From Rhizobium sp. AAP43 (GTDB lineage: Bacteria > Pseudomonadota > Alphaproteobacteria > Rhizobiales > Rhizobiaceae), in contig NZ_LJHS01000005.1 of assembly GCF_001296045.1 (NCBI RefSeq), positions 248,001-312,000 on the forward strand: DNA of 64,000 nt. Reading direction: 5' to 3'. The notes beneath the pieces are model-generated. The model was given only the letters and a program-made list of their open reading frames with translations, did not search any database and had not been told where the DNA came from. Positions 9,931 to 18,978 of this stretch are shown here, piece by piece. The position numbers and the translations under genes are program-made. Within the stretch, counting starts at the first letter, position 1; each line of letters begins with the position of its first letter.

Positions 9931-10791
9931 TTAACCGTCGATCTCCGATACCGGCATCTGGCGCTCGTGCCTTGCCGTCCAGACAGTGCGCAGAAAGGCG
10001 AGGATGAACATGGTGCTCATGATCAAAACGATGGTTGGGGCCGGGGCGCTGTCCAGGAAGAAGCTTACATAAATGCCGGACAGTGAGGCCGTGACGGCAA
10101 CAGTGACGGCGGCGACCATCATAGTGGCAAATCGCCGCGTGAGCAGGAAGGCAATCGCGCCAGGGGCAACCAGCATGGCGACGGAGAGAATGATGCCGAC
10201 CGCCTTCAACGCGCCAACGACGAGCAGGGACAAGACCGCGAGCTGACCGTAGTGCAGCAGGCGCACCGAAAGGCCGATGGCCTGGGCGTGCTGCGGATCA
10301 AAGGCATGCGCCAGCAGGTCCTTGCGCAGGACGACGAGGAAGAGCGTGGAGAAGAGGGCGATCAGGCCCGTCTCGATCAGGTCTGACGGCAGGATGCCAA
10401 GCATGTCGCCGAAAAGGATGTGGTCGAGGTGGACGGAGCTTTTGACCTGCACATAGAGCACAAGACCGAGGCCGAACATGCCGGAGAAGACGATGCCGAG
10501 CACCGTGTCTTCCTTGATGCGGCTGTTTTCTTTGATGAAGCCGGTGAGCAGTGCGCAGGCGAGGCCGGCGATAAAGGCGCCGATGGCGAGCGGAATGCCG
10601 GCAATATAAGCGATGACAATACCCGGAAGCACGGCATGGGAGACGGCGTCGCCCATCAGCGACCAGCCTTTGAGCACCAGCAGGCAGGATAAAAGCGCCA
10701 TCGGCACGGCGATCATTAGCGTCACCACGAAGGCCGACTGCATGAAGGGCAGCTGGAAGGGCAGGAGCGCGAGTTCGATGGTTTCGCTCAT
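9931..10791 (-). CDS. sitD: Manganese/iron ABC transporter permease SitD
   Basis: The 286-residue protein has seven to nine membrane helices of the ABC-3 (metal) permease family, including LKGWSLMGDAVSHAVLPGIV near 42 and a second metal-permease segment from about 190 (AVGIILSVAMLVAPGAIAFLL). It is the last sit gene; its start overlaps the sitC stop by 4 bases. With SitC it forms the inner-membrane channel for Mn2+ (or Fe2+). Confidence 0.87.
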   Translation of the reverse strand: MSETIELALLPFQLPFMQSAFVVTLMIAVPMALLSCLLVLKGWSLMGDAVSHAVLPGIVIAYIAGIPLAIGAFIAGLACALLTGFIKENSRIKEDTVLGIVFSGMFGLGLVLYVQVKSSVHLDHILFGDMLGILPSDLIETGLIALFSTLFLVVLRKDLLAHAFDPQHAQAIGLSVRLLHYGQLAVLSLLVVGALKAVGIILSVAMLVAPGAIAFLLTRRFATMMVAAVTVAVTASLSGIYVSFFLDSAPAPTIVLIMSTMFILAFLRTVWTARHERQMPVSEIDG

Positions 10792-11711
10792 GCCGGGCGC
10801 TCTTCGGCAAGGCCTTGCGGCGCAATGCCGGTGCTGGCCTTTGAAACGGGCACGGGCACAGGCGCGAGCGCGTCACGGGCGCGGCTGCGGGCGGCCAGCA
10901 TGCCGTGTTTGGGCGCGAACAGGAAGGCGGCCAGGAAGATCACGGTCTGCAGCACGACGATGATGCCGCCGGTTGCACCATCGAGGAAGTAGCTTGCATA
11001 GGCGCCGACGAAGCTGGTGCCGGCACCGATGCTAAGTGCCATGAGGATCAGTCGCTGGAAACGGTCGGTCAAGAGATAGGCGGTGGCGCCGGGCGTCACG
11101 ACCATGGCGATGACGAGGAAGGCGCCAACAGTCTGCATGGCTGCGACCGTGGAGGCGGCGAGCAGTGTGAAGAAGATCACCTTCAGCCGCTCAGGCTTGA
11201 GGCCGATCGACCGGGCGTGGTTCTCATCGAAGAAGGTGACCATCAGGTCCTTCCACTTGAGCGTCAGAACGAGAAGGCTCACGCCACCGATCAGGACGAG
11301 CTGCAGTGTATCGGCGGGCGTAATAGCGAGGATATTGCCAAGCACAATGGTCTTGATGTCGATCGAGACAGGCGAGATCGACACCATGAAGAGGCCAAGA
11401 CCGAAGAACGAGGTGAAGATCAAGCCGATGATCGCATCTTCCTTGAGCTTGGTGCGCTGGTTGAGGAAGAGGATGGCAAGGGCGGCCATGCCGCCGGAGA
11501 GGAAGGCGCCAAAGGCGAAGGGGAGGCCGAGCATATAGGCGCCGGCGACGCCGGGCACGATGGCATGGGACAGTGCGTCGCCGATCAACGACCAGCCCTT
11601 CAGCATAAGATAGGCAGAGAGAAAGCCGCAGACGCCGCCGACCAGTGCGCTGACCAGGATTGCATTGCGCATGTAGTCATAAGTGAAGGGCTCAAGAAGC
11701 GTCGCGAGCAT
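10788..11711 (-). CDS. sitC: Manganese/iron ABC transporter permease SitC
   Basis: The 307-residue ABC-3 family permease shares with SitD the [20 protein letters not shown] segment and the helix [20 protein letters not shown]. Its start lies inside the end of sitB (20-base overlap), so the two are coupled. The last 40 residues are a hydrophilic cytoplasmic tail. Confidence 0.87.
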   Translation of the reverse strand: MLATLLEPFTYDYMRNAILVSALVGGVCGFLSAYLMLKGWSLIGDALSHAIVPGVAGAYMLGLPFAFGAFLSGGMAALAILFLNQRTKLKEDAIIGLIFTSFFGLGLFMVSISPVSIDIKTIVLGNILAITPADTLQLVLIGGVSLLVLTLKWKDLMVTFFDENHARSIGLKPERLKVIFFTLLAASTVAAMQTVGAFLVIAMVVTPGATAYLLTDRFQRLILMALSIGAGTSFVGAYASYFLDGATGGIIVVLQTVIFLAAFLFAPKHGMLAARSRARDALAPVPVPVSKASTGIAPQGLAEERPA

Positions 11712-12591
11712 TGTTCACTCCGGGCTTCGGTGTGCCGTAGATAACGAAGGGGCGTTCGTCGTCGGTGATCACGGTGACTTCGCGGCCGTCTTCGTCGTCA
11801 TGCAGATCGCGGCCGGCCAGCACGAAATGGCGGAGCGCGCCGCCAAACGCGGTCTTCAGGTTGTCTTCGGTGAAGGTGTCTTGCGTCGTGCCGGATGCGA
11901 TGACGGTTCCCTTGACGAAGATTGTGCGATCGCAAAAGTCCGGAACGCTGCCGAGATTGTGGGTCGAGACCAGCATGACGCGGCCTTCGGCGCGCAGGTC
12001 CTTCATCAGGCTGATGATCTGTTCTTCGGTCGTGACGTCGACGCCGGTAAAGGGTTCGTCGAGCAAGATGACCTGGCCTTCCTGGGCGAGCGCGCGGGCG
12101 AGGAAGACACGCTTGCGCTGGCCGCCGGAGAGTTCGCCGATCTGGCGCTTGCGATAGTCCGACATGCCAACGCGGATAAGCGCTTCATCGACAAGCTGGT
12201 GATCGTGCTTTGAGGGAATGCGCAGGAAATTCATGTGGCCGTAGCGGCCCATCATCACCACGTCCTCGACCAGCACCGGGAAATTCCAGTCGACCTCTTC
12301 GGCCTGCGGTACATAGGCGATCAGGTTCCGGCGCAGCGCCTCGCGCACGTTCATGCCGAGAATGCGGATCTCGCCCGAGGCGACCGGAACGAAGCCCATG
12401 ATCGCCTTGAAGAGAGTGGATTTGCCGGCGCCGTTGACACCGACAAGGGCCGTGATGGTGCCGGTCGGGATGGCGAAGCTTGCATGGCGCAATGCCGTGT
12501 GGCCGTTGCGATAAGTGACCGTGACGTCGTTCGCCGTGATGCCTTGCGGTGCCTGGCGGGGTGACCTTCGATCGCGCGATCCCATGATCAT
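11692..12591 (-). CDS. sitB: Manganese/iron ABC transporter ATP-binding protein SitB
   Basis: The 299-residue ATPase has Walker [10 protein letters not shown] (near 51), the segment [13 protein letters not shown] characteristic of SitB-like metal importers, signature [15 protein letters not shown], Walker B ILLDEP and switch STHNLG. About 50 extra C-terminal residues are acidic and contain a His-Asp-Asp-Glu cluster (LHDDEDGRE). It overlaps sitA by 4 bases at its start. Confidence 0.9.
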   Translation of the reverse strand: MIMGSRDRRSPRQAPQGITANDVTVTYRNGHTALRHASFAIPTGTITALVGVNGAGKSTLFKAIMGFVPVASGEIRILGMNVREALRRNLIAYVPQAEEVDWNFPVLVEDVVMMGRYGHMNFLRIPSKHDHQLVDEALIRVGMSDYRKRQIGELSGGQRKRVFLARALAQEGQVILLDEPFTGVDVTTEEQIISLMKDLRAEGRVMLVSTHNLGSVPDFCDRTIFVKGTVIASGTTQDTFTEDNLKTAFGGALRHFVLAGRDLHDDEDGREVTVITDDERPFVIYGTPKPGVNNARDAS

Positions 12592-13484
12592 CCGGCGAGA
12601 CCCTTCGCAATGGTGGATACGGTAACCTTGAGGAGGTCGATATAGGTCGGGACCGGGCCGCTCTCGTCGCTCAGCGAGTCGACATAGAGCACGCCGCCAT
12701 AGGCTGCACCGGTTTCTGCCGCTACCTGTCTTGCCGGTTTGTCGGAGACCGTGCTTTCGGAGAAGACGGCCGGGATCTTGTTCTCGACCACCGCATCGAC
12801 CACCGCCTTGACCTGCTGCGGCGTGCCCTGACTGTCGGCATTGATCGGCCAGAGATAAAGTTCCTTGAGGCCGAGATCGCGGGCGAGATAGGAGAAGGCG
12901 CCTTCGCTGGTGACGAGATAACGCCGGTCTTCCGGCAGGGCTGCGATCTCGGCCTTCAAGGGATCGATCTCGGCCCTGATCTTCAGTGTATAGGTGCGGG
13001 CATTGGCTTCGTAGACGGCGATATTGGCCGGGTCGATTTCAATCAGTGCCTTGCGGATGTTGTCGACATAGATGAGGGCATTTTCCGGCGACATCCAGGC
13101 ATGCGGGTTGGGTTTGCCCTCGTAGTCCCCGCCGGAAATATCGATCGGTTCTACGCCATCGCTGACCGTCACATTGGGCACGTCGCCGAGATTGGCGAGG
13201 AATTTTTCGAACCAGACTTCCAGATTGAGACCGTTCCACAGAACGAGATCGGCATCGCGGGCCTTCAGGATATCGCGCGGGGTTGGCTGGTAACCGTGGA
13301 TCTCGGCGCCGGGCTTGGTGATGCTCTCGACCGTGGCTGCGTCACCCGCGACGTTGCGGGCGATATCGGCAATCACCGTGAAGGTCGTTACGATCTTCGG
13401 CTTCTCGTCGGCAAGTGCCGCTCCGGGAAGGAGCAGGGCAAGCGCCAGTAGTCGGCCGAGCTTCGAAATCATGGTCCATCCCAT
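12588..13484 (-). CDS. sitA: Manganese/iron-binding periplasmic protein SitA
   Basis: The 298-residue cluster A-I metal-binding protein has a signal peptide ([14 protein letters not shown], cleavage before DEKPK). Likely metal ligands are His in EIHGYQPTP, His in NPHAWMSPE, a Glu in the second lobe and the Asp of YVDSLSDE. It delivers Mn2+/Fe2+ to SitBCD. A second ATG four codons in (13472) with GGGATGG upstream is an equally possible start. First gene of sitABCD; the promoter region carries two Mur-like palindromes. Confidence 0.9.
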   Translation of the reverse strand: MGWTMISKLGRLLALALLLPGAALADEKPKIVTTFTVIADIARNVAGDAATVESITKPGAEIHGYQPTPRDILKARDADLVLWNGLNLEVWFEKFLANLGDVPNVTVSDGVEPIDISGGDYEGKPNPHAWMSPENALIYVDNIRKALIEIDPANIAVYEANARTYTLKIRAEIDPLKAEIAALPEDRRYLVTSEGAFSYLARDLGLKELYLWPINADSQGTPQQVKAVVDAVVENKIPAVFSESTVSDKPARQVAAETGAAYGGVLYVDSLSDESGPVPTYIDLLKVTVSTIAKGLAG

Positions 13485-13486
13485 TC

Positions 13487-13503
13487 TTGCAACTCATTCG
13501 CAT
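13487..13503 (-). promoter_or_regulatory. Mur/Fur-type operator, downstream copy
   Basis: Read on the sitA strand this is ATGCGAATGAGTTGCAA. It matches the upstream copy at 15 of 17 positions and lies between the predicted -10 element and the sitA start. Rhizobial sitABCD promoters are known to be repressed in manganese by the Fur-family protein Mur at paired sites; assignment here is by similarity of position and sequence. Confidence 0.55.
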
Positions 13504-13508
13504 TAAAA

Positions 13509-13534
13509 CTTATAGCGCGGTCGGCGTTTGTCAA
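13509..13534 (-). promoter_or_regulatory. Candidate sitABCD promoter
   Basis: On the minus strand a perfect -35 hexamer TTGACA (13529-13534) is followed by TATAAG (13509-13514). The 14-base spacer is short for sigma-70, so the true -10 may be offset by a few bases. The element sits exactly between the two Mur-like palindromes. Confidence 0.45.
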
Positions 13535-13539
13535 CGCTC

Positions 13540-13556
13540 TTGCGAATGATTTGCAA
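13540..13556. promoter_or_regulatory. Mur/Fur-type operator, upstream copy
   Basis: TTGCGAATGATTTGCAA is a palindrome with seven of eight base pairs around a central G. It lies just upstream of the sitA -35 and about 130 bases before the divergent His-rich gene, so it could serve both. Confidence 0.55.
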
Positions 13557-13683
13557 AAACAAGCGAAAGCCTTGCCGTTTCATAATGGGAAGATGGGCTT
13601 AAGGGTTCTGCAAGGAGACTGGCATATGGTGACAGTCAGTATTGCGTCAACAGTCGGGACAGTGTCATGGCGGAGTTCGAAGC

Positions 13684-15339
13684 GTGAGGATTCCAAAGCC
13701 TCACCTGTCACGCAAAGTCGTGCTGATCGCAGGAGCCGCGCTTGTCATGTGCGGCGGCACGGGTGCTGCTGCCGTGTTCATCGGCGCTGACCAACTCCTC
13801 GGCCCATCCTATGCAGAGCTGAACGGATTTGCCTGCACCGAAGTGCAGACCGTCGAAATCCAGAAAAAGGATCGTTTCTGGATCCGCAAATATGTCACCA
13901 CAGACGAGCCGAGTGATGGTCTCGGACGGATCAAGACAGCGCTCCGCGTCGCCAAGGCGGTGCAGGAAGCAAAGAAGGCTGACCTGGTGCAGGTGGTGGT
14001 GCTGGATGTGAACGGGCCGACCAGCCGGGCGCTGATCCGTGGCCGATCTGTCGGTGCGGATGTGATCTATGTGCCGGATCCGAGCCGCGTACCCGAAGAG
14101 GCGTCCGCACGGGTGCTGACCGCACGCTACATTGATGGGACTGCTGCTGCAAACGGTCAGTTTTTTGGCGAGCGTTTCGAAATGCCGGACGCCGATATCC
14201 AGGCGCTCATGGCAAAACTGGATGACTCAACGGATTGTCTGAAACCCGAGGTCGAAGTGCCCGAGGGCGGAGACGATGGTGCGGCTGCCGAGGGCCATGG
14301 TGAAAAGGCTCCGGCCGAAGGCCATGGCGAGGCGCCGGCCGATGGTCATGGCGAAGCGCCAGCTGAAGGTCACGGCGAAGCGCCGGCTGAAGGCCATGGC
14401 GAAGCGCCAGCGGATGCGCATGGCGAAGCGCCTGCCGAAGGCCATGGCGAAGAGACACCCGTTGCCGAGCACGGCACGACGGAGAGCAAGGGCTGGATGG
14501 CCACCGTCATGGGCATGGTCGGGCTGGGCGGTGACGAAGCCCCGGCTGCCGACCATGCGGCAACACCTGTTGACGGTCATGCGGCACCCGCTGCGGACGG
14601 TCATGCTGCGGCCCAAGCAGAAGGCCACGGCGATGCGCCTGCGGAAGATCATGCGGCAGCACCGGCTGACGGCCATGCGGCACCCGCTGCGGAAGGGCAC
14701 GTGTCGGCCCCCGCAGAAGGCCACGGGGATGCGCCTGCGAAAGATCACGCCGCAGCACCGGCTGATGACCACGCTGCTGCACCCGCTGAGCAACATGCGG
14801 AGGCACCAGCGAAGGAAGATGGCGCGACGCCTGCTGATGATCACGCTCAGGCCCCGGCCGAGACTCCTGTTGATGGCCATGGCGATGTGGCGTCCGAGGA
14901 ACAGGCAAAGGCTCCAGCCGACGATCATGCCGCTGCCCCCGTCGAGGATGATGCCGCCGCGCCGGCAGAGACTGCGGCAGCCCCTGCCGAGGACAAGGGT
15001 TGGTTCGACGGCTTGAAGAGCATGGTGGGTCTTGGCGGTGGCGATGAGCCGTCAGAGCCTGAGGCAGCAAAGGCGGAAGACGCGACTTCCGAGGATGCCG
15101 GCCCGGCGACGGCGCCGATCCAGGGCGATGACTGGCTGGCCAAGATGCGGGCCGCCCCGATCGAAGGCGGTGCCGCGGATGGGGCTGAGACGACAAGCCA
15201 TGGTGCGGCTGCAAACCCCGGTACGGACGCCAAGCCAGCGGCTGCGGGAAGCGGTCCGGATGCGCCCGCCGAAGACGAGGCCATCCTGCCGCCCAAGGCG
15301 CAGCCAAAAACGGATGAGCACGCCAAGGCGGATCACTGA
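13684..15339 (+). CDS. Membrane-anchored histidine-rich repeat protein
   Basis: The 551-residue product has a basic N-terminus, one membrane helix (12-34), a globular-looking region (about 35-200) and a long Ala/Pro/Glu/Asp/Gly region. That region carries some 22 histidines in units like EGHGEAPA and DHAAAPAD (about 200-430). Two related motifs, KGWMATVMGMVGLGG (near 268) and KGWFDGLKSMVGLGG (near 437), flank the second half. I do not recognise the family. The GTG start is chosen because GGAG lies 8 bases upstream; a TTG 14 codons earlier has no such site. If the helix is an N-in anchor, the His region is periplasmic and would suit metal binding. It is divergent from sitABCD and shares its Mur-like site. 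A rho-independent terminator follows. Confidence 0.8.
   Translation: MRIPKPHLSRKVVLIAGAALVMCGGTGAAAVFIGADQLLGPSYAELNGFACTEVQTVEIQKKDRFWIRKYVTTDEPSDGLGRIKTALRVAKAVQEAKKADLVQVVVLDVNGPTSRALIRGRSVGADVIYVPDPSRVPEEASARVLTARYIDGTAAANGQFFGERFEMPDADIQALMAKLDDSTDCLKPEVEVPEGGDDGAAAEGHGEKAPAEGHGEAPADGHGEAPAEGHGEAPAEGHGEAPADAHGEAPAEGHGEETPVAEHGTTESKGWMATVMGMVGLGGDEAPAADHAATPVDGHAAPAADGHAAAQAEGHGDAPAEDHAAAPADGHAAPAAEGHVSAPAEGHGDAPAKDHAAAPADDHAAAPAEQHAEAPAKEDGATPADDHAQAPAETPVDGHGDVASEEQAKAPADDHAAAPVEDDAAAPAETAAAPAEDKGWFDGLKSMVGLGGGDEPSEPEAAKAEDATSEDAGPATAPIQGDDWLAKMRAAPIEGGAADGAETTSHGAAANPGTDAKPAAAGSGPDAPAEDEAILPPKAQPKTDEHAKADH
14290..14460 (+). repeat. 24-base tandem repeat within the His-rich gene
   Basis: One 27-base unit and six consecutive 24-base units (from 14317) encode the octapeptide [ED]GHGEAPA with third-position drift. 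The in-frame period and mostly synonymous differences indicate an expanding and contracting coding repeat, not a CRISPR or intergenic repeat. Degenerate units continue to about 14960. Confidence 0.85.
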
Positions 15340-15358
15340 ATTCTCGAAATCAAAAAAA

Positions 15359-15390
15359 GGCGGCCATCGCAGGATGGCCGCCCTTTTCGT
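15359..15390. terminator. Bidirectional intrinsic terminator
   Basis: A 10-bp perfect stem GGCGGCCATC/GATGGCCGCC with a GCAG loop is followed by CTTTT on the plus strand. It is preceded by seven A, giving a T-tract for the minus strand. It ends both the His-rich gene and the convergent lysS. Confidence 0.85.
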
Positions 15391-15409
15391 TTGTTGAACC
15401 TGCGCTCGC

Positions 15410-16906
15410 TCAATCGTTGCGATTGCGGCGCGCCGGGAAAAGGATGATGTCGCGGATCGACGGGGCGTTGGTCAAGAGCATGACGAGGCGGTCTACGCCG
15501 ATGCCGAGGCCGCCGGCGGGCGGCATGCCCTGGTCGATGGCATCAAGGAACTCGTCGTCAAGCTGCTTGTCCTTTTCACCGCGCGAATGGGCCTGTTCGA
15601 GCTGCTCGACCATGCGCTTGCGCTGCTCTTCCGGATCATTGAGTTCGGAGAAGGCGTTGCCGACTTCCCAGGCGTTGCAATAGGTCTCGAAACGTTCGAC
15701 GAGGCGTGGCTCGCCCGGCACTTCCTTGGCAAAGGGCGAGATGTCCTTCGGGAAATGGGTGACGTGTGATGGCTGGATCAGCGTGCCTTCGACCTTCTCC
15801 TCGAAGATGAAAGCGAGGCATTCGCCCCAGGTCCAGTCCTTCTCGACGGCAAAGCCGGCGGCCTTGGCGGCGGTACGGGCTTCTTCGTCGGTCTTCATCG
15901 CGAGGAAATCGATGCCGGTTGCTTCCTTGACGGCATCAGGCATGGGCACGCGCTTGAACGGGCCCTTGAAGGAGATTTCCTTGTCGCCGAAGGTGATGTC
16001 CGTCGTGCCGTGGATCGAGAGGGCGAGCGTCTCGAACATGCGCTCGACGAGGCCCATGATGTCCTCGTAGTCGGCATAGGCCCAGTAGCATTCCAGCATG
16101 GTGAATTCGGGGTTGTGGCGGGTCGACACACCTTCGTTGCGGAAGTTGCGGTTGACCTCGAACACCTTGTCGGCAAGGCCTGAGACCAGCGTGCGCTTCA
16201 AGAACAGTTCCGGCGCGATGCGCAGGTACATGTCCATCTTCAGCGTATTGTGGTGCGTCTTGAAGGGCTCGGCGGTCGCGCCGCCATAGACGGTCTGCAG
16301 CATCGGGGTCTCGACTTCGAGGAAGCCTTCGGCCTCCATGAAGCGGCGAATGCCGGAGACGATCTTCGAGCGCTGCTGGAAGCGGAGCTTGGATTCCTCG
16401 TTGGTGAGGATGTCGAGGTGGCGCTTGCGGTAGCGCAGCTCGATGTCGGCGAGACCATGATACTTCTCCGGCATGGGGAGCAGCGTCTTGGTGAGCATGG
16501 TGATTTCATGGGCGTTGATGGTGAGCTCGCCACGCTTGGTGCGACGGACCTGGCCCTTGACCCCGATGATGTCGCCGAGATCGATCATCGGCAAAAGCGC
16601 GCGGGCTTCTTCCGGGGTCGTGTCCTTATGGCTGAAGATCTGGATCTTCCCCGAGGCATCATGGATATCCATGAACATGCCGGAATTGCGCGAGGAATAG
16701 ACGCGACCTGCGACAGTGATGATGTCATCCGACGTCTCGTCCAGTTCCAGGCCCGCGTACTTCTCGGCGAATTCCGCGTTGGTCATCGTGCGGTGGAAAT
16801 GCGCCGGATAGACGTCGCCCACGGTTTCGCGCAGCAGCGCAAGCTTCTGGCGGCGGACCTCTGTCGGGTCGGAGGAGAGGGCGGTTTCGGTCTTCTGTTC
16901 GGTCAT
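15410..16906 (-). CDS. lysS: Lysyl-tRNA synthetase, class II
   Basis: The 498-residue enzyme charges tRNA-Lys. It has an N-terminal OB-fold anticodon-binding domain (about 60-175) and a class II catalytic core with motif 1 (RRFMEAEGFLEVETPML), motif 2 (FRNEGVSTRHNPEFTMLECY) and motif 3 (GLGIGVDRLVML). An aminoacyl-tRNA synthetase of this class is often a single housekeeping copy, but some alphaproteobacteria also carry a class I enzyme; the window cannot tell. Confidence 0.96.
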   Translation of the reverse strand: MTEQKTETALSSDPTEVRRQKLALLRETVGDVYPAHFHRTMTNAEFAEKYAGLELDETSDDIITVAGRVYSSRNSGMFMDIHDASGKIQIFSHKDTTPEEARALLPMIDLGDIIGVKGQVRRTKRGELTINAHEITMLTKTLLPMPEKYHGLADIELRYRKRHLDILTNEESKLRFQQRSKIVSGIRRFMEAEGFLEVETPMLQTVYGGATAEPFKTHHNTLKMDMYLRIAPELFLKRTLVSGLADKVFEVNRNFRNEGVSTRHNPEFTMLECYWAYADYEDIMGLVERMFETLALSIHGTTDITFGDKEISFKGPFKRVPMPDAVKEATGIDFLAMKTDEEARTAAKAAGFAVEKDWTWGECLAFIFEEKVEGTLIQPSHVTHFPKDISPFAKEVPGEPRLVERFETYCNAWEVGNAFSELNDPEEQRKRMVEQLEQAHSRGEKDKQLDDEFLDAIDQGMPPAGGLGIGVDRLVMLLTNAPSIRDIILFPARRNRND

Positions 16907-16961
16907 CGTGTGAATGCCTCTTGCGGCTGTGTTCGTTTCAGTTCGCCGGTGCGGCTGGCTC

Positions 16962-17072
16962 GGTCAACCCTCCCGCTTGTGGGGAGGGTCGGAGCGAAGC
17001 AACGGGGAGGGGAGGCGTCTTGCTCGGGGCAAAAACCCCTCCCCAACCCCTCCCCACAAGGGGGAGGGGTTA
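16962..17072. repeat. Palindromic intergenic repeat with 34-base core
   Basis: C/G-rich inverted repeats fill the gap between gltX and lysS. The 34 bases at 17036-17069 (built from CCCCTCCCC, AA, CCCCTCCCC, ACAA, GGGGGAGGGG) occur again unchanged at 37980-38013 and inverted at 28923-28956. It is a dispersed rhizobial-type palindromic element. Confidence 0.75.
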
Positions 17073-17075
17073 CCC

Positions 17076-18533
17076 TCAGTTCTGCGCACCCGCCATCGCG
17101 GTCAGCACCTGGATCGCAATCTTCAGCCGCTGGCGCACGACCGAGCGGCCGAGGAGCGCCATCGAGTCAAACAGCGGCAGCGAGCGCTGGCTGCCGGAGA
17201 CGGCGACGAAGAGGGGCGGGGTGACAACGCGCAGCTTCTTGTTCAGGCGTTCGGAGATCGTGCGGAGTTCTTCCTCGATGGTCGTGACGTTCCATTCGAG
17301 GATCTTTTCGAGATCCGCCTGGACGGTGGTGACGATTTCGAGCGTTTCGGCCGGGCTGGTCTTCAGGCCGCCAAACGAGGCGGGCGAAAGACCAACGTCG
17401 TTGGCGAGCAGGAAGCCGGCGAGCGGCGGGACTTCGCCGAGCTTGGTGACGCGGCTCTGGGCGAGTTTCAGGCCTTCGACGAGGCGATCATTCTCCATCG
17501 ACCAGTCGAGGACACGGGCAACAAACTCTTCCGGTGTCAGCTTCTCGCGCAGCCAGCGGCCGTTCAGCCAGTCGAGCTTCTGGATGTCGAAGATCGCGCC
17601 GGCCTTGGAGAGGTTGTCGGGGTCGAACTTTGCGATCAGCTCTTCCATAGACAGCAGCTCTTCGCCTTCGGCGATCTGGATGAAGAACAGGCCGAGGAAG
17701 TTCATCAGGGCTTCCGGCAAATAGCCGAGGGCCGAGTAGTAGGAGATCGAGGTCGGGTTCTTGCGCTTCGACAGCTTCGACTTGTCGTGATTGCGCATCA
17801 GCGACAGGTGCATAAAGACTGGCGGCTCAAGGCCGAGATGCCTGTAGATGAGGATGTGCTTCGGCACGGAGGCCAGCCACTCTTCGCCACGGGCGACGTG
17901 GGTGATCTTCATCATGTGGTCGTCGACGACGTTGGCCATGTGATAGGTCGGCATGCCGTCGGCCTTCAAGAGGACCTGCATGTCGACGCTTTCCCACGGG
18001 ATCGAGACATCGCCATAGACGCCGTCGTGGAAATCGCAGGAACCTTCTGTCGGTACCTTCAGGCGAATGACATGCGGCTCACCGGCGGCCACGCGGGTGG
18101 TGACTTCCTCGGCCTTCAGGTGCAGGCAGTGACCGTCATAGCCGGGGGGCTTTCCGGCCGCGCGCTGTGCCTCGCGCATGCTTTCCAGGCGAGCTGGCGT
18201 GCAGAAGCAATGAAAGGCGCCGCCATTGTCGAGCATCTTGTCGACGAAGGGGCGGTAGAGATCCTTGCGCTCGGACTGGCGGTACGGGCCGTAGGGGCCG
18301 CCGACATCTGGGCCCTCCGACCAGGTGAGGCCGGTCCATTTCAGGGCGTCCAGCACCTTCTGTTCGAATTCGGCCGTCGAGCGCGTCGCGTCGGTGTCCT
18401 CGATGCGCAGAATGAACTCGCCGCCGAATTTCTTCGCGAAGAGGTAGTTGAACAGCGCGATATAGGCGGTGCCGACATGGGGCTCGCCGGTCGGGGAAGG
18501 TGCGATGCGGACGCGGACGCCGGAATTGGTCAT
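17076..18533 (-). CDS. gltX: Glutamyl-tRNA synthetase
   Basis: The 485-residue class I synthetase begins PSPTGEPHVGTAY, in which HVGT (near 19) is the HIGH motif. The KMSKS counterpart is KLSKR (near 260), followed by the C-terminal anticodon-binding helical domain. The frame is open 76 codons further upstream, but this ATG gives the normal family start. Many alphaproteobacteria carry two GltX copies, one also charging tRNA-Gln; which one this is cannot be decided here. Confidence 0.94.
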   Translation of the reverse strand: MTNSGVRVRIAPSPTGEPHVGTAYIALFNYLFAKKFGGEFILRIEDTDATRSTAEFEQKVLDALKWTGLTWSEGPDVGGPYGPYRQSERKDLYRPFVDKMLDNGGAFHCFCTPARLESMREAQRAAGKPPGYDGHCLHLKAEEVTTRVAAGEPHVIRLKVPTEGSCDFHDGVYGDVSIPWESVDMQVLLKADGMPTYHMANVVDDHMMKITHVARGEEWLASVPKHILIYRHLGLEPPVFMHLSLMRNHDKSKLSKRKNPTSISYYSALGYLPEALMNFLGLFFIQIAEGEELLSMEELIAKFDPDNLSKAGAIFDIQKLDWLNGRWLREKLTPEEFVARVLDWSMENDRLVEGLKLAQSRVTKLGEVPPLAGFLLANDVGLSPASFGGLKTSPAETLEIVTTVQADLEKILEWNVTTIEEELRTISERLNKKLRVVTPPLFVAVSGSQRSLPLFDSMALLGRSVVRQRLKIAIQVLTAMAGAQN

Positions 18534-18660
18534 GGAACTCAGCTCGTGGTGCGTGCGGGGACCCGGCGGATGCCCGGTCTTCAAAGGGGATGCGAAGGAT
18601 GCGTTTGGCGGTGGGGCAGGCTGATCTTTGCCAGTGCCCATGCCTCTTCCGCCGGCTGGC

Positions 18661-18689
18661 CTTAGGCCATATTCAGGCGATTGCGTCAA
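18661..18689 (-). promoter_or_regulatory. Possible gltX promoter
   Basis: On the minus strand TTGACG (18684-18689) stands 17 bases before CCTAAG (18661-18666), about 130 bases upstream of gltX. The -35 is good, the -10 poor. Confidence 0.3.
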
Positions 18690-18749
18690 GGAAAACCGAG
18701 GCAAACAGGTTGCTGCCGCCACCGGCCGGCCTCTGGCTTTAAAAAAAAC

Positions 18750-18966
18750 ACGAGGTGGCATGGAACCAGAGGCCGTGGCGCTCGTTTCTTAGCCAGAACG
18801 CAGGTCGTGCCAACCGGACGCGACGGGATCAAGGGGAACAGGGAGATTTTTCCGGTTTCTCTCCCTGGCCAACGAATTGGCAGACGAGCCCCTCAACCGT
18901 CCGACCTGTGTTCGTCCCCAAGTCCCCGCCCCTGGAACCTGCGCCCGCCGGCGCAGGTTCTTTTTT
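18750..18966 (+). ncRNA. Candidate small RNA with its own terminator
   Basis: No convincing gene occupies 18534-18978, yet the plus strand ends in a strong intrinsic terminator with no coding sequence upstream on that strand. Before it stand an 8-bp perfect stem CAGGGAGA/TCTCCCTG (18839-18867) and, directly abutting, a second hairpin GCCAA-CGAA-TTGGC (18868-18881). This arrangement fits a structured trans-acting RNA of about 200 bases. The 5' end is a guess; I found no clear sigma-70 promoter. I could not match it to 6S RNA, tmRNA, RNase P or SRP RNA by eye. Confidence 0.4.
18935..18966 (+). terminator. Intrinsic terminator
   Basis: Perfect 10-bp stem GAACCTGCGC/GCGCAGGTTC with a 6-base loop and six T. 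It has the U-tract only on the plus strand, so it does not serve the minus-strand transporter gene that ends at 18979. Confidence 0.85.
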
Positions 18967-18978
18967 GCGTTCGGGATT

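Noticed and set aside
14290..14960. CRISPR-like regular repeats
   Set aside because: Units are contiguous, in frame and coding; no unique spacers and no cas genes.
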